The notes below the pieces were generated by a model. It did no database searches. It was given only the letters and a program-made list of their open reading frames with translations, and was not told where the DNA came from. DNA of 64,000 nt from a virus: positions 1 to 64,000 of IMG/VR virus record IMGVR_UViG_3300023276_001086. One strand, 5' to 3'. Below are positions 24,262 through 31,433 of this stretch, piece after piece. The translations under genes were made by a program, and so were the position numbers. Each line of letters opens with the position of its first letter. Position 1 is the first letter of the stretch.

Positions 24262-25492
24262 GGCAGACCTCTTTGAAGGCCGGCCAGCCATCTTCTCTGA
24301 AAAAGAGGTGATCCCAAAAGACCTCGTGGAACTCACGGCTGAGATCAACAAGAGAATCAACGAGGGCCGCAAGATAAAGCGCGACGTCATCCTTCCGGCC
24401 GACGAGCACGGCAACCCGTTCGTTCTCCGCCGGCCTACCGGACTCACCAGCATGGACATCGGTACCGGAGGTGGGCTCCCTGCCGGCGGCATCACGCAGA
24501 TCGATGGAGACACCGGCGTAGGAAAAGACGCCCTGTGCAACCTGACCGCTGCGATGAACCAGCACATCCACGGCAAGGACTCTCGCATCTTCTGGGGGCA
24601 GCTCGAGCTCCCATACGACAAGGGTCACGGGCGAACACAGGGTGTCGCTGTACCCTCCTCGCCTCTCGATATTCAATTCGAGAACGCCCGTCTCGAGGCC
24701 GAGGGTCTACCAACCATGACCGAAGATGAGATCACACGTGCCCAATTTTCCATTGGGTCGTTTATTTTCGCCGATGCAGGAGACACCGAAGACAGACTTC
24801 AGGCTGTGCTCGACATCGTGGAGAACAACGTCTGTCAGCTCGTAGTCGTTGATTCAATAGCCGCAGCCACGAGCCACTACCGGATCGACACCCCTCTCGA
24901 GAAGGAGACCGGGCAGGCGGTCAACGCCAAGATGCTGACTGACTGGCAGCACATCCTCTGGCACAACTTCCTCAACCCTCTTCGGGGCCGGCTCAATCTG
25001 ACGACAATGATCGTCACCAACCAGGTGAGGGCCAACATGAACCGCATCTCGAGGCGGTCTGCTGCTACGAAGGAGCAGAGTCCCCACTCCATCAAACACG
25101 CCAAGCTCCTAGACATCACCCTGAAGCCGGGCGAGTTCATCAACAAGGACGGCATACAGGTCGGCAAGGTCGTGAAGTGGCGCATCACCAAGGGCAAAGC
25201 CGGTGTACACGAAGGGGCTTTTGGGGAGGTCAAGTACTACTTTGAAACTGGATTCGACAGGATTGATGATCTGGCCAACGTCATGATGAGCATGGACATG
25301 ATCCTGCACAAGCCAAGTGCCAAAACCTGCGACATCATCGACAATCACGGCGAGATCGTTGTTGACGGCTGCAAGTGGGGTACACGAGGTGCGGGGGTGC
25401 GAGACGCACTGTACGCCGACCCCGAGCTGATGGAGCGGATGTACTACGCCTGCCTCCAAAACGCAGGAGTGTCATGTCTGCACAAGCTGTAG
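24239..25492 (+). CDS. RecA/UvsX-like recombinase ATPase with a non-canonical P-loop
   Basis: 417 aa. RecA-core order is visible: a TSMDIGTGGGLPAGGITQI lead-in, the phosphate loop GDTGVGKD (residues 90-97), Walker B CQLVVVDSIAAAT, and an L2-like MIVTNQVRANMNRIS. The Ser/Thr that normally follows the loop lysine is Asp97, so nucleotide handling may differ. In RecA proteins this fold forms filaments on single-stranded DNA and catalyses strand exchange. SD AGGAGG before ATG 24239, 23-base overlap with the preceding gene. Neighbours (Cas4-like nuclease, RusA) support a recombination role. Confidence 0.88.
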   Translation: MAKRKRGRADLFEGRPAIFSEKEVIPKDLVELTAEINKRINEGRKIKRDVILPADEHGNPFVLRRPTGLTSMDIGTGGGLPAGGITQIDGDTGVGKDALCNLTAAMNQHIHGKDSRIFWGQLELPYDKGHGRTQGVAVPSSPLDIQFENARLEAEGLPTMTEDEITRAQFSIGSFIFADAGDTEDRLQAVLDIVENNVCQLVVVDSIAAATSHYRIDTPLEKETGQAVNAKMLTDWQHILWHNFLNPLRGRLNLTTMIVTNQVRANMNRISRRSAATKEQSPHSIKHAKLLDITLKPGEFINKDGIQVGKVVKWRITKGKAGVHEGAFGEVKYYFETGFDRIDDLANVMMSMDMILHKPSAKTCDIIDNHGEIVVDGCKWGTRGAGVRDALYADPELMERMYYACLQNAGVSCLHKL

Positions 25493-26010
25493 CTCGGCTC
25501 TTCGCCAGTGACGACATCTGCCCCGAGTGCCGACAGATCTGTGACCTGATGCGCCTCGTGGTTCTGGTCAGAGATCGAGAGGGCGAGGAGCGCCACCAGA
25601 CCTGGGAGGGGTGCTGGGAGTGCTTCGTCAAGGAGGATCAGTCACTCGAGCTCACTGAGGAGATCCAGACCAAAGACGTCATCAAGCTGCACACAGCGGC
25701 GCAGAGGCGGGGCCAGAACAAGAAGGCCCGAAGAAGGGAGGAGTGCGCCGGTGAGGACATCGGCGGAAGAAGAGTGGCCGGCTCGGGCTCCCAAGAGGCT
25801 AAGGGGGACGCCAGAAATGACTGCTGGATGGTTGAGGACAAACATACGACGGGAAGGGGTCTCACACTCTCCCGGGAAACGATGTCAAAAGCTGTAGGAC
25901 AAGCCAGCAAAACAGGAAGGAACGCAGTGATAAGGGTCGGCCTCGCAGATGGAACTGAACTGGCCATCTGCTTGTGGTCTGACTTCGCGGAGGAGGTGGC
26001 CAATGAGTAA
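25474..26010 (+). CDS. Hypothetical zinc-ribbon protein
   Basis: 178 aa from ATG 25474 (GCAGGAG upstream), overlapping the RecA-like gene by 19 bases. Residues about 15-48 hold CPECRQIC and CWEC, a probable zinc site. A basic linker (RRGQNKKARRREE) follows, then a compact C-terminal part NAVIRVGLADGTELAICLW. Not recognised. It may be an accessory factor of the adjacent nuclease or recombinase. Confidence 0.7.
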   Translation: MSAQAVARLFASDDICPECRQICDLMRLVVLVRDREGEERHQTWEGCWECFVKEDQSLELTEEIQTKDVIKLHTAAQRRGQNKKARRREECAGEDIGGRRVAGSGSQEAKGDARNDCWMVEDKHTTGRGLTLSRETMSKAVGQASKTGRNAVIRVGLADGTELAICLWSDFAEEVANE

Positions 26011-26833
26011 GACAGCAGTACTACACACCCACGAAGACCTCGTGGCGCAACCTGAGCTGGCAGACAAGTTGAGAGAGGAGTGGAACGTAGTTGAGGAGAT
26101 CGATGAGTGGGTCGGCCATTTGCGCAACCACCCGGTACCGTGGAAGACCGAGATCAACTGGGGCGCACCCCGCCAGAAGGGAGTCTTTCACCCGTCGTCT
26201 ATCAGCAAGACATGCGACATGGCGCTCTACCTCGAGCTGCTGGCAGCCGACGAGTGGGAGAAAATCAACGCCACCACACTTCAGATCTTTGATACCGGGA
26301 CAGTCATTCACGAGCAACTTCAGTACTACCAGCACACTCGAGCACTAACGAATGACTACGAGTACCTCGACGAGGTCGCCGTAGCCAAGGGCAGTGCGCT
26401 GGCAGAGAAACTGAGAATGGGCGGCAACTGCGACGGCTTCATGAGACGGGTGCTCCGGTTGCGAGGACTGGACATCGATCTGCGCTGCCTGTGGGAGTAC
26501 AAGACGATCAAGTCAGAGGGTTTCGCCAAGCTGAGGAGCAGGCCTAGCAAGGACTATGTCCGCCAAGTGCACGCCTACATGGCAGCAACGGGCATCCCGT
26601 TGACGATCATCCTGTACTACAACAAGAACAACAGTCTGAAAAAGGCGTTCTTCGTCTTCTTTGATCCGGCAGTGTGGGGCCCCATTCAGAAGCGACTGGA
26701 ACAGATCGTCCAGCTCGCCGACAACTACGAGCTGCCGGACCGCAACGTCAACAGAAGCTGCGTCTACTGCAAGTTCTTCAAAGAGTGCGACCCACCCATC
26801 TCAAGGAGGAAGGGAGCGCCGAGGTTACGATGA
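26003..26833 (+). CDS. Cas4/RecB-like PD-(D/E)XK nuclease with iron-sulfur cysteines
   Basis: 276 aa. HPSSISKTCDMALYLELL gives the first Cys. DTGTVIHEQLQYYQ is the helical motif with the conserved His. GGNCDGF and EYKT supply the Asp and the Glu-x-Lys of the active site. CVYCKFFKEC near the C-terminus gives the remaining three cluster Cys. Known Cas4/AddB-type enzymes resect DNA ends to single strands. SD GGAGGAGG before ATG 26003. Sits between the RecA-like and RusA-like genes, so end processing for recombination is the likely role. Confidence 0.88.
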   Translation: MSKTAVLHTHEDLVAQPELADKLREEWNVVEEIDEWVGHLRNHPVPWKTEINWGAPRQKGVFHPSSISKTCDMALYLELLAADEWEKINATTLQIFDTGTVIHEQLQYYQHTRALTNDYEYLDEVAVAKGSALAEKLRMGGNCDGFMRRVLRLRGLDIDLRCLWEYKTIKSEGFAKLRSRPSKDYVRQVHAYMAATGIPLTIILYYNKNNSLKKAFFVFFDPAVWGPIQKRLEQIVQLADNYELPDRNVNRSCVYCKFFKECDPPISRRKGAPRLR

Positions 26834-27438
26834 GTGAACGCGACAGAAGCATGGGGAGGCAGGCTGCCCCGTCCGGTATGGGTGACGTCCTCACCGATAT
26901 CGAAGAGCAGCTGACCAAGTACGACGCGGTCCCCGGTCGGGCGAACAGGATCCTCAAAAAGCTGGGAATTCCGGCGGCCAGGAGGCCAAAAATGGCAGAG
27001 AAGCCCCAACTTACGGGGCGCGTCAGTGAGATGACAGACGCCGAGCTGGGGGACAGGCAAGGAGAGTTCGCCGTTTGGGAGGCGTACCTCGAGCCCCTTA
27101 TCGGGGACGCGGATACGCAGGCTGACATGTGCAAGGCCCGCAGGGACTACCTGCTGTCCAAGCTCAAACAGAACGCCACCGGTCCGCAAGCTGGAAGAGC
27201 GGACAAGGCTAAGACCGATCCCAGGTTCGTTGACGCGGACACCGAGTGGTTGGTCGCCAAGAAGGTAGCTCGCGAACTCCGAGCAGCCTGTGAGGGCCAA
27301 GAGACGCAGCGCAAGGTGTGCTCGAGGTACGTCGAGATTCGTCGGATGGAACACGACGCCCTCGTCAGAACCGACAATGTCCAGAAGACGAGACGGGGTA
27401 CCCCCAGGTTCCGCCGGACCCCCGGCAGGGACGACTGA
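26830..27438 (+). CDS. Hypothetical charged helical protein
   Basis: 202 aa. ATG 26830 overlaps the nuclease stop (ATGA). Mostly helical with GRANRILKKLGIPAARRP and a long helix around DADTEWLVAKKVAREL, ending basic (RRGTPRFRRTPGRDD). No catalytic signature and no recognised family. Its location between nuclease and resolvase suggests a recombination accessory protein. Confidence 0.75.
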   Translation: MSERDRSMGRQAAPSGMGDVLTDIEEQLTKYDAVPGRANRILKKLGIPAARRPKMAEKPQLTGRVSEMTDAELGDRQGEFAVWEAYLEPLIGDADTQADMCKARRDYLLSKLKQNATGPQAGRADKAKTDPRFVDADTEWLVAKKVARELRAACEGQETQRKVCSRYVEIRRMEHDALVRTDNVQKTRRGTPRFRRTPGRDD

Positions 27439-27863
27439 TGCCCCTCCGGATCTCACTACCGATGCCACCAACGGACAACAATCTCTACGTGCCCGTTCGG
27501 AAGAAGGGAAAGTCGGCAGGACTCCGTCTGTCCGACACAGCCAGGGTGTACAAGGTCAAGGTCGCCGAGGTCATGGCCGACGCCGCCCTGCTCAATCCTG
27601 ACTTCGGGATAGAGGAGAACGTAGAGTACGCCATCAGTCTCGTCGTCTACTTCAAGTCGGCCTACAGCAAGAGCTGGCCGAAGAAGGCGAAATCCAAGTT
27701 CAGGAAGATCGACACACATAACCGGCTCAAGTTGGTCATCGACTCTGTGATGGGCAGCATGGGCCTTGATGACAACTGTCTCTTCGAACAGAGCGTCATC
27801 AAGATGGAGGACCCGGAAGACCCAAGGGTCGAGGTAGAAATTAGGAGGTGGGAGTGGGCCTGA
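27438..27863 (+). CDS. RusA-like Holliday junction resolvase
   Basis: 141 aa, matching the 120-140 aa of RusA. The N-terminus MPLRISLPMPPTDNNLYVP has the family's Pro-Pro-x-x-N-x-xY strand. The core KIDTHNRLKLVIDSVMGS and GLDDNCLFEQS supply the acidic residues that bind metal in RusA dimers, which cut four-way junctions at symmetric positions. ATG 27438 shares one base with the preceding TGA. Confidence 0.88.
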   Translation: MPLRISLPMPPTDNNLYVPVRKKGKSAGLRLSDTARVYKVKVAEVMADAALLNPDFGIEENVEYAISLVVYFKSAYSKSWPKKAKSKFRKIDTHNRLKLVIDSVMGSMGLDDNCLFEQSVIKMEDPEDPRVEVEIRRWEWA

Positions 27864-28273
27864 AGAAGAAGTGGGCCTGGGAGGGAGTGGACTGGGATGA
27901 GCGCATTCGACGGGACGAGGTCGTCTTCACAGAGGACCTTGTCGAGAACATGAACTCTTCCGAGCTCATCGAGATACTCAACCTGCGGGGTGTGCGTGCT
28001 CACCGTGGGGTGGACCGAGACGATCTGCTCGATGCGTTCTATCGATCGATGGAGGGGGAGACAGTAGAGATCAAGCACCCCGTCGACTTTCTCAGAAAAC
28101 GGATTCGCTGGTTTCTCGATATCCACTACGAGAGAATCCGGGACCAGCTGACCATGCAGTGCGACCAACGCTGCTTCGACGATCACGATGCGGGGGTGCT
28201 GTTTTGCTACACGGCACCCATGACAAAGCGGAACATAGAAAAGGAAATGAAGAAGCATGGCTACAAAGACTGA
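27854..28273 (+). CDS. Small protein with a SAP-like helix-extension-helix segment
   Basis: 139 aa from GTG 27854, five bases after AGGAGG. A GTG six bases earlier lies within the SD. NMNSSELIEILNLRGVRAHR followed by VDRDDLLDAFYRS (residues about 33-66) looks like a SAP/HeH DNA-binding motif. The C-terminal half is charged, with a Cys-rich MQCDQRCFDDHD and FCYTA. Two neighbouring downstream genes have comparable segments. Confidence 0.7.
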   Translation: MGLKKKWAWEGVDWDERIRRDEVVFTEDLVENMNSSELIEILNLRGVRAHRGVDRDDLLDAFYRSMEGETVEIKHPVDFLRKRIRWFLDIHYERIRDQLTMQCDQRCFDDHDAGVLFCYTAPMTKRNIEKEMKKHGYKD

Positions 28274-28994
28274 TGAAGAGATCGCCCGAGAGGCGTTCAA
28301 GCAGGAGCTCCTCCACACCAGCGCCTGGGGACTTCGCCGGCTCGCTGTTGGCCCCAAGGGTGCCAATGTTGGGGTCCCCGAAATGAAGAAGACCAACAAC
28401 AAGGCAGTGGCCGTGGTCGAGCTCATTATGGAAAAGTACGACGAGGGCTGGCGTCCCGGTGGGCCGGCTCTCAACCCGCAGAGCAGACCGGCCAAGAGGG
28501 CGCCCGCCAAGAAAGCCGCCCCGAAGGAAGACCAGGCTACCGACGAGCAGGAGGACTCGCCCGCCGAGGAAGAGACTGGCGGCAATCCGTGGGACGGCCT
28601 CGGCACCGGCGGCGGTGATCTGGATATCGACGGAGACAACGAGCCCGAGCCGGAACCCGAGCCGGAACCTGAGCCAGAACCCGCGAAGCCGAAGCGACAA
28701 CGGCGGGCCGCCAAGAAGGCAGCTCCCACCGGAGAGACCTCAGCTCTCGAGGAGAAGGTCGACAAGATCCTCGACACCCTCATGAAGTTCGCGGCCATCG
28801 CGTCCAAGTTCGAGAAGTCTGCGGAAGAGCTCAACGAAGGACTTCTGGAAATTCGCTACCTGCTGACGATGACCAAGGAAACAACCACGGTGGCGTTGGG
28901 CGGCATCTTCAACCGTCTGTCCATCAATGGCTACTCCGATGTCGTCAAGACCGCCAAGGCCACTGCGAAGAAAGCCTGCGGTAAGAAGGGCTGA
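28257..28994 (+). CDS. SAP-like domain protein with Glu-Pro repeat linker
   Basis: 245 aa. N-terminal helical domain (LLHTSAWGLRRLAVG, then NKAVAVVELIMEKY) resembles the SAP/HeH-like fold. Basic Ala/Lys stretch, acidic linker with seven consecutive Glu-Pro pairs near residues 122-135 (bases about 28624-28665), second Lys/Ala stretch, then a long amphipathic helix and a C-terminus rich in Lys/Ala (ATAKKACGKKG). The alternating acidic and basic low-complexity segments suggest a flexible DNA- or RNA-associated protein. ATG 28257 overlaps the preceding gene by 17 bases. Confidence 0.7.
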   Translation: MATKTDEEIAREAFKQELLHTSAWGLRRLAVGPKGANVGVPEMKKTNNKAVAVVELIMEKYDEGWRPGGPALNPQSRPAKRAPAKKAAPKEDQATDEQEDSPAEEETGGNPWDGLGTGGGDLDIDGDNEPEPEPEPEPEPEPAKPKRQRRAAKKAAPTGETSALEEKVDKILDTLMKFAAIASKFEKSAEELNEGLLEIRYLLTMTKETTTVALGGIFNRLSINGYSDVVKTAKATAKKACGKKG

Positions 28995-29012
28995 ACAGAG
29001 CCTACCCGGCCG

Positions 29013-29180
29013 GTGCGGCCGATCGACTCAATCATATTATCCGAGGATGACCTCGGGAATATGTCTGAGAAGGAGATGCGCAGACTCATCACAACGGTGG
29101 GGTTGTGCGCAGATGGCCTCACGACCCCCGCCACCCTCCGACGCATGATCGAACTGTCAGCCTACCCGAAAAACCCCTGA
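29013..29180 (+). CDS. Small HeH/SAP-like protein (55 aa)
   Basis: GTG at 29013 opens a 55-codon frame. The peptide contains IDSIILSEDDLGNMSEKEMRR, split here as IDSIILSEDDLG and NMSEKEMRR, then LITTVGLCADGLTTPATLRRM. This is a clear helix-extension-helix layout like the two upstream genes. The SD is not evident, so the start is uncertain; ATG 29061 is an alternative but cuts the motif. Last gene of the rightward operon before the structured intergenic region. Confidence 0.6.
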   Translation: MRPIDSIILSEDDLGNMSEKEMRRLITTVGLCADGLTTPATLRRMIELSAYPKNP

Positions 29181-29183
29181 CCC

Positions 29184-29195
29184 TGTGGTATAAGG
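29184..29195 (+). promoter_or_regulatory. TGTGGTATAAGG promoter-like motif (copy 3, variant)
   Basis: TATAAG preceded by TGTGG, three bases after the stop of the last rightward gene. Related to TGGGTATAAG at 5696 and 12570. It would initiate into the structured stretch that follows. Confidence 0.4.
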
Positions 29196-29199
29196 ATAT

Positions 29200-29375
29200 T
29201 GCCTACAGACCCTCTTAGGGTGCGGCAACCTAGAGGAATTTACTCCTTTCGCCTCTAGGTAAACCGGCGCCTGGCCGCCAAAACCATGAGTCCACGCGTG
29301 CCGGTGACCCCTCCGAGACAGCAGCCAGGAAGGCTGTCTCGGGGGGCGATCCACCTACTTGTGGGCACTCTTTTT
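29200..29375 (+). ncRNA. Structured non-coding stretch, candidate small RNA
   Basis: No convincing gene. It holds ACCCT-CTT-AGGGT (29209-29221), CCTAGAGG with CCTCTAGG (29229-29259, 15-base loop), CCGAGACAGC with GCTGTCTCGG (29313-29342), and a small stem followed by TCTTTTT ending at 29375. Promoter-like motif at its left edge and U-run at its right make a phage-encoded regulatory RNA plausible. A 31-codon frame at 29286 lacks an SD. Alternatives are a terminator array or a packaging or replication site. Confidence 0.35.
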
Positions 29376-29392
29376 AGCTAACCAACCCGTGG

Positions 29393-29398
29393 TACACT
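29393..29398 (+). promoter_or_regulatory. -10 element directly upstream of a leaderless-type gene
   Basis: TACACT ends seven bases before the ATG at 29406, so transcription would begin at or next to the start codon. The -35 region (TTTTTA, near 29371) is weak. Confidence 0.35.
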
Positions 29399-29405
29399 GA
29401 GAGAT

Positions 29406-29660
29406 ATGGGGTGGGAATGGCGTCCCGGGAGCCGTAAACAGAAAACGCTAGTCTGCCGAACGTGCAACCAATGTAAGGACCCGAACTACCAAGGCTGCGG
29501 GACGTGCAACTACCACAGTGCAACATATGACTGCTGCCATTCTCGTGTCGAAGACAAAGACGGCTCGCGCATCAGGCTTCACTGCAAATTCTGGGTACTA
29601 GATGGCGGTGACGACGTAGGCAGCGAGGGCGACGAGAGCGGCGGCGACCAAAGTTCCTGA
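29406..29660 (+). CDS. Cysteine-rich small protein, possibly leaderless
   Basis: 84 aa. Eight Cys lie in CRTCNQC, CGTC, CC and a later HC, spread over residues 17-60, suggesting one or two zinc sites. The C-terminus is Gly/Asp/Ser-rich and acidic. No SD but a -10-like TACACT immediately upstream. It runs opposite to the lysis-type genes, and its last 63 bases overlap the 3' end of the minus-strand gene 29598-30125. A similar arrangement is seen for the gene at 45203. Regulatory zinc protein is a guess. Confidence 0.6.
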   Translation: MGWEWRPGSRKQKTLVCRTCNQCKDPNYQGCGTCNYHSATYDCCHSRVEDKDGSRIRLHCKFWVLDGGDDVGSEGDESGGDQSS

Positions 29661-30125
29661 GAGGAACCCGAACCACCACGACCTGTACCACGCTCCAGCA
29701 CGCCTGACGGCCCTCTCAGCAGCCGTAGCGCGTTCTTGGTGGTACTCGGCCTGCTCCTCGAGCAGCGTCTCTCTGATGGTGGCTGTCTCCCGCGCGTGCG
29801 CCACCTCGATACGGAACCTCTCAGCGATGTACAGACGGTCGGCCCACCGGAGTCTGCGGAGAGCTTTCAGCTTCAGCCCGTACTCCACGAGCCGGTCCCG
29901 ATGTACCAGAGCGCCGTCCCACTGGGCCTCGGCGATGTCTCCCTGCTTCATGGGGACGGATCGCGGTGGATTGAGACGCGGGATAAGCGCCCCCTCCTCG
30001 GGCCCGGGACAATCGAAGTTGGGTGCCTGCTTGGAGTCGTAGTTCTGGGGACCGCACACCGTCTGCGTCAACCCCGACGACGGATAAAGGACAATCAGCA
30101 GAACAACCGTTGCCGGCCACCTCAT
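29598..30125 (-). CDS. Secreted/anchored protein with signal peptide and C-terminal membrane segment
   Basis: 175 aa. The signal peptide MRWPATVVLLIVLYPSSG is followed by Cys-containing TVCGPQNYD. Residues 60-140 form a long charged helix (RIEVAHARETATIRETLLEE). The C-terminus WWFGFLSGTLVAAALVALAA is a membrane span. Such topology, with a periplasmic coiled coil tied to membrane, suits a spanin-like lysis protein, but no lipobox is obvious. ATG overlaps the stop of the upstream tagged gene. Last gene of the long leftward block. Confidence 0.7.
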   Translation of the reverse strand: MRWPATVVLLIVLYPSSGLTQTVCGPQNYDSKQAPNFDCPGPEEGALIPRLNPPRSVPMKQGDIAEAQWDGALVHRDRLVEYGLKLKALRRLRWADRLYIAERFRIEVAHARETATIRETLLEEQAEYHQERATAAERAVRRAGAWYRSWWFGFLSGTLVAAALVALAAYVVTAI

Positions 30126-30301
30126 CCGAACACGGCTCTCGGCCCCTGGCCGGGCTTCAGCGTGGGGCGATGCTCCTTCTTGAGAAGAATGAACCCCTCC
30201 TTGCGGCCGCGCTTCCAGAACTCTTTGGCCTTTGTAACCAAGCCCGGTTTGACGGCTGAAATCTTCTGCATCTCGTCTGAGAATGCACTGAAGTTGATCA
30301 T
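30122..30301 (-). CDS. Small tagged protein 1 (59 aa)
   Basis: Starts MINFSAFSDEMQKIS, the shared N-terminal tag, followed by a basic helical body (KAKEFWKRGRKEGFILLKKE) and PGQGPRAVFG. Stop and start overlap both neighbours by three to four bases, so translation is coupled. The tag DNA is nearly identical to that of the next gene upstream (30661-30705). No function recognised. Confidence 0.75.
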   Translation of the reverse strand: MINFSAFSDEMQKISAVKPGLVTKAKEFWKRGRKEGFILLKKEHRPTLKPGQGPRAVFG

Positions 30302-30705
30302 CGAGAGCCCCCTTGTGAAGGACGAACTAGAGAACCGCCAACGCCCCCCGCAACACCAGCACCGGCTGTGGCCAAGGCAGCGCCGCCCAAAACCCGCTTG
30401 GACAGGTCGCCCCTCGCAGCCTCAGGAAGAGCGTCCATGGCCTTGTTCAGTGGTAGCGAATTCCCGGTCCGCGCAGTGACCGCATAGGCCGAGCCGAGTC
30501 CATGCTTCTTGACGGCCCCGCGAAAAAGACGTGACCCACCTACACCAGCACCAGCGCCCAGAGCCCCACCGACCAAAGCACCACTCAGACGGTTACCCTC
30601 TCCCGCTGTCGCTGCTCCGCCAACCGCGCCAAGGCCGGCACCTACCGCAGCACCCAGACCTGCAATCTTCTGCATCTCGTCTGAGAATGCACTGAAGTCG
30701 ATCAT
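30298..30705 (-). CDS. Tagged glycine-zipper protein 2 (135 aa)
   Basis: Starts MIDFSAFSDEMQKIA. ATG 30705 is supported by ATGA overlap with the upstream gene; a further-upstream start would lengthen the overlap and bury the tag. Residues 16-65 are a glycine zipper (GLGAAVGAGLGAVGG, then GALVGGALGAGAGVGG), and a second Gly/Ala stretch (GGAALATAGAGVAGGVGG) lies near the end. Such repeats insert in membranes or form helical oligomers. Inferred: virion-internal or membrane-active protein delivered by the tag. Confidence 0.75.
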   Translation of the reverse strand: MIDFSAFSDEMQKIAGLGAAVGAGLGAVGGAATAGEGNRLSGALVGGALGAGAGVGGSRLFRGAVKKHGLGSAYAVTARTGNSLPLNKAMDALPEAARGDLSKRVLGGAALATAGAGVAGGVGGSLVRPSQGGSR

Positions 30706-31025
30706 AGATTGTCGAACCACGTCACCACCTCTTCGAGCGGCTTGTCCTGAAGCTCATCGAGCTCGGTCTGCTGCTCGTCAGACATTTCCTTGAGACGCTC
30801 GTGGTTGCGTACCTCGAGCTCAGCAATCTTCTGGTCACGGACGAGCTCGGAGTTGCGCAACTTCTTCAGCGCCTCACGGGTCTTCTCGTCAAGATCCCTT
30901 GGGGGTTCGGCGTACTGACTGACCAGGGCTACTGTCGTAGTAGCCGTGGCGATAGCGAGCAGAATACCCACCGGGAAGATGATCCACTTCCAGTACTTCT
31001 TGAACCAGGTCCAGGCCTTGAGCAT
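30702..31025 (-). CDS. Membrane-anchored coiled-coil protein, spanin-like
   Basis: 107 aa from ATG 31025. One membrane segment IIFPVGILLAIATATTTVAL near the N-terminus is preceded by aromatic/Lys residues (WTWFKKYWKW), then a charged coiled coil to the end (REALKKLRNSELVRDQKIAE). This is the topology of Rz-type inner-membrane spanins, which link inner and outer membrane during lysis. No sequence family can be confirmed. It is the only untagged gene within the tagged cluster. Confidence 0.65.
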   Translation of the reverse strand: MLKAWTWFKKYWKWIIFPVGILLAIATATTTVALVSQYAEPPRDLDEKTREALKKLRNSELVRDQKIAELEVRNHERLKEMSDEQQTELDELQDKPLEEVVTWFDNL

Positions 31026-31061
31026 CACAGTCCTCAGTTGAAGTGGAGCACGCAAAACACG

Positions 31062-31082
31062 AGCTGGTCAACGCCACCAGCT
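31062..31082 (-). terminator. Weak hairpin with short T-run in a 117-base gap
   Basis: AGCTGGT, seven-base loop, ACCAGCT. On the minus strand it is followed by CGTGTTTTG. The gap 31026-31142 otherwise contains nothing recognisable. Possible attenuator between the upstream tagged genes and the spanin-like gene. Confidence 0.3.
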
Positions 31083-31142
31083 GGCTTCACCAGATGGGAT
31101 TTACGGGGTCTCTCCCCACCAAAAAGGACACTCATGACTCAC

Positions 31143-31433
31143 CTACCGCAAAGCGTGCCTGGTGTGCGCTGCGGTCATGCGAAGGCCTCTGCCGGCCGTG
31201 GCAGCACCCTCCCCGACTTCGCGCCCACCAAGACCACCGACAACGGCACCGCCCGCAAGAGCCGCCAGCCGAGCCTTCCCCGTCAACTTCGGGGCCAATT
31301 TGGACGCACCGGCCGCACCCAACCCGGCCCCGGCGATACCACCGACCATCTTGGCCTTACGGTTAGGATCGGGGTACCCGGCGTACTGGGCAATTTTTTG
31401 GAACTCGTCGCCAAATGCTGTGAAGTCGATCAT
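31143..31433 (-). CDS. Tagged glycine-zipper protein 3 (96 aa)
   Basis: Starts MIDFTAFGDEFQKIA, then QYAGYPDPNRKAKM and a glycine zipper (GGIAGAGLGAAGASK, then AALAGGAVVGGLGG), ending basic (MTAAHTRHALR). Overlaps the upstream gene by four bases. Same architecture as the 30298-30705 protein but diverged. Tag plus glycine zipper suggests a membrane-active internal virion protein; no family known. Confidence 0.75.
   Translation of the reverse strand: MIDFTAFGDEFQKIAQYAGYPDPNRKAKMVGGIAGAGLGAAGASKLAPKLTGKARLAALAGGAVVGGLGGREVGEGAATAGRGLRMTAAHTRHALR

Noticed and set aside
29157-29354. Minus-strand frame across the structured stretch
   Set aside because: Runs through three hairpins with no SD and a Pro/Arg/Gly-biased composition.
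29286-29381. 31-codon frame starting MSPRVPVTPPRQQ
   Set aside because: No SD and it runs through two of the hairpins; treated as part of the structured stretch.
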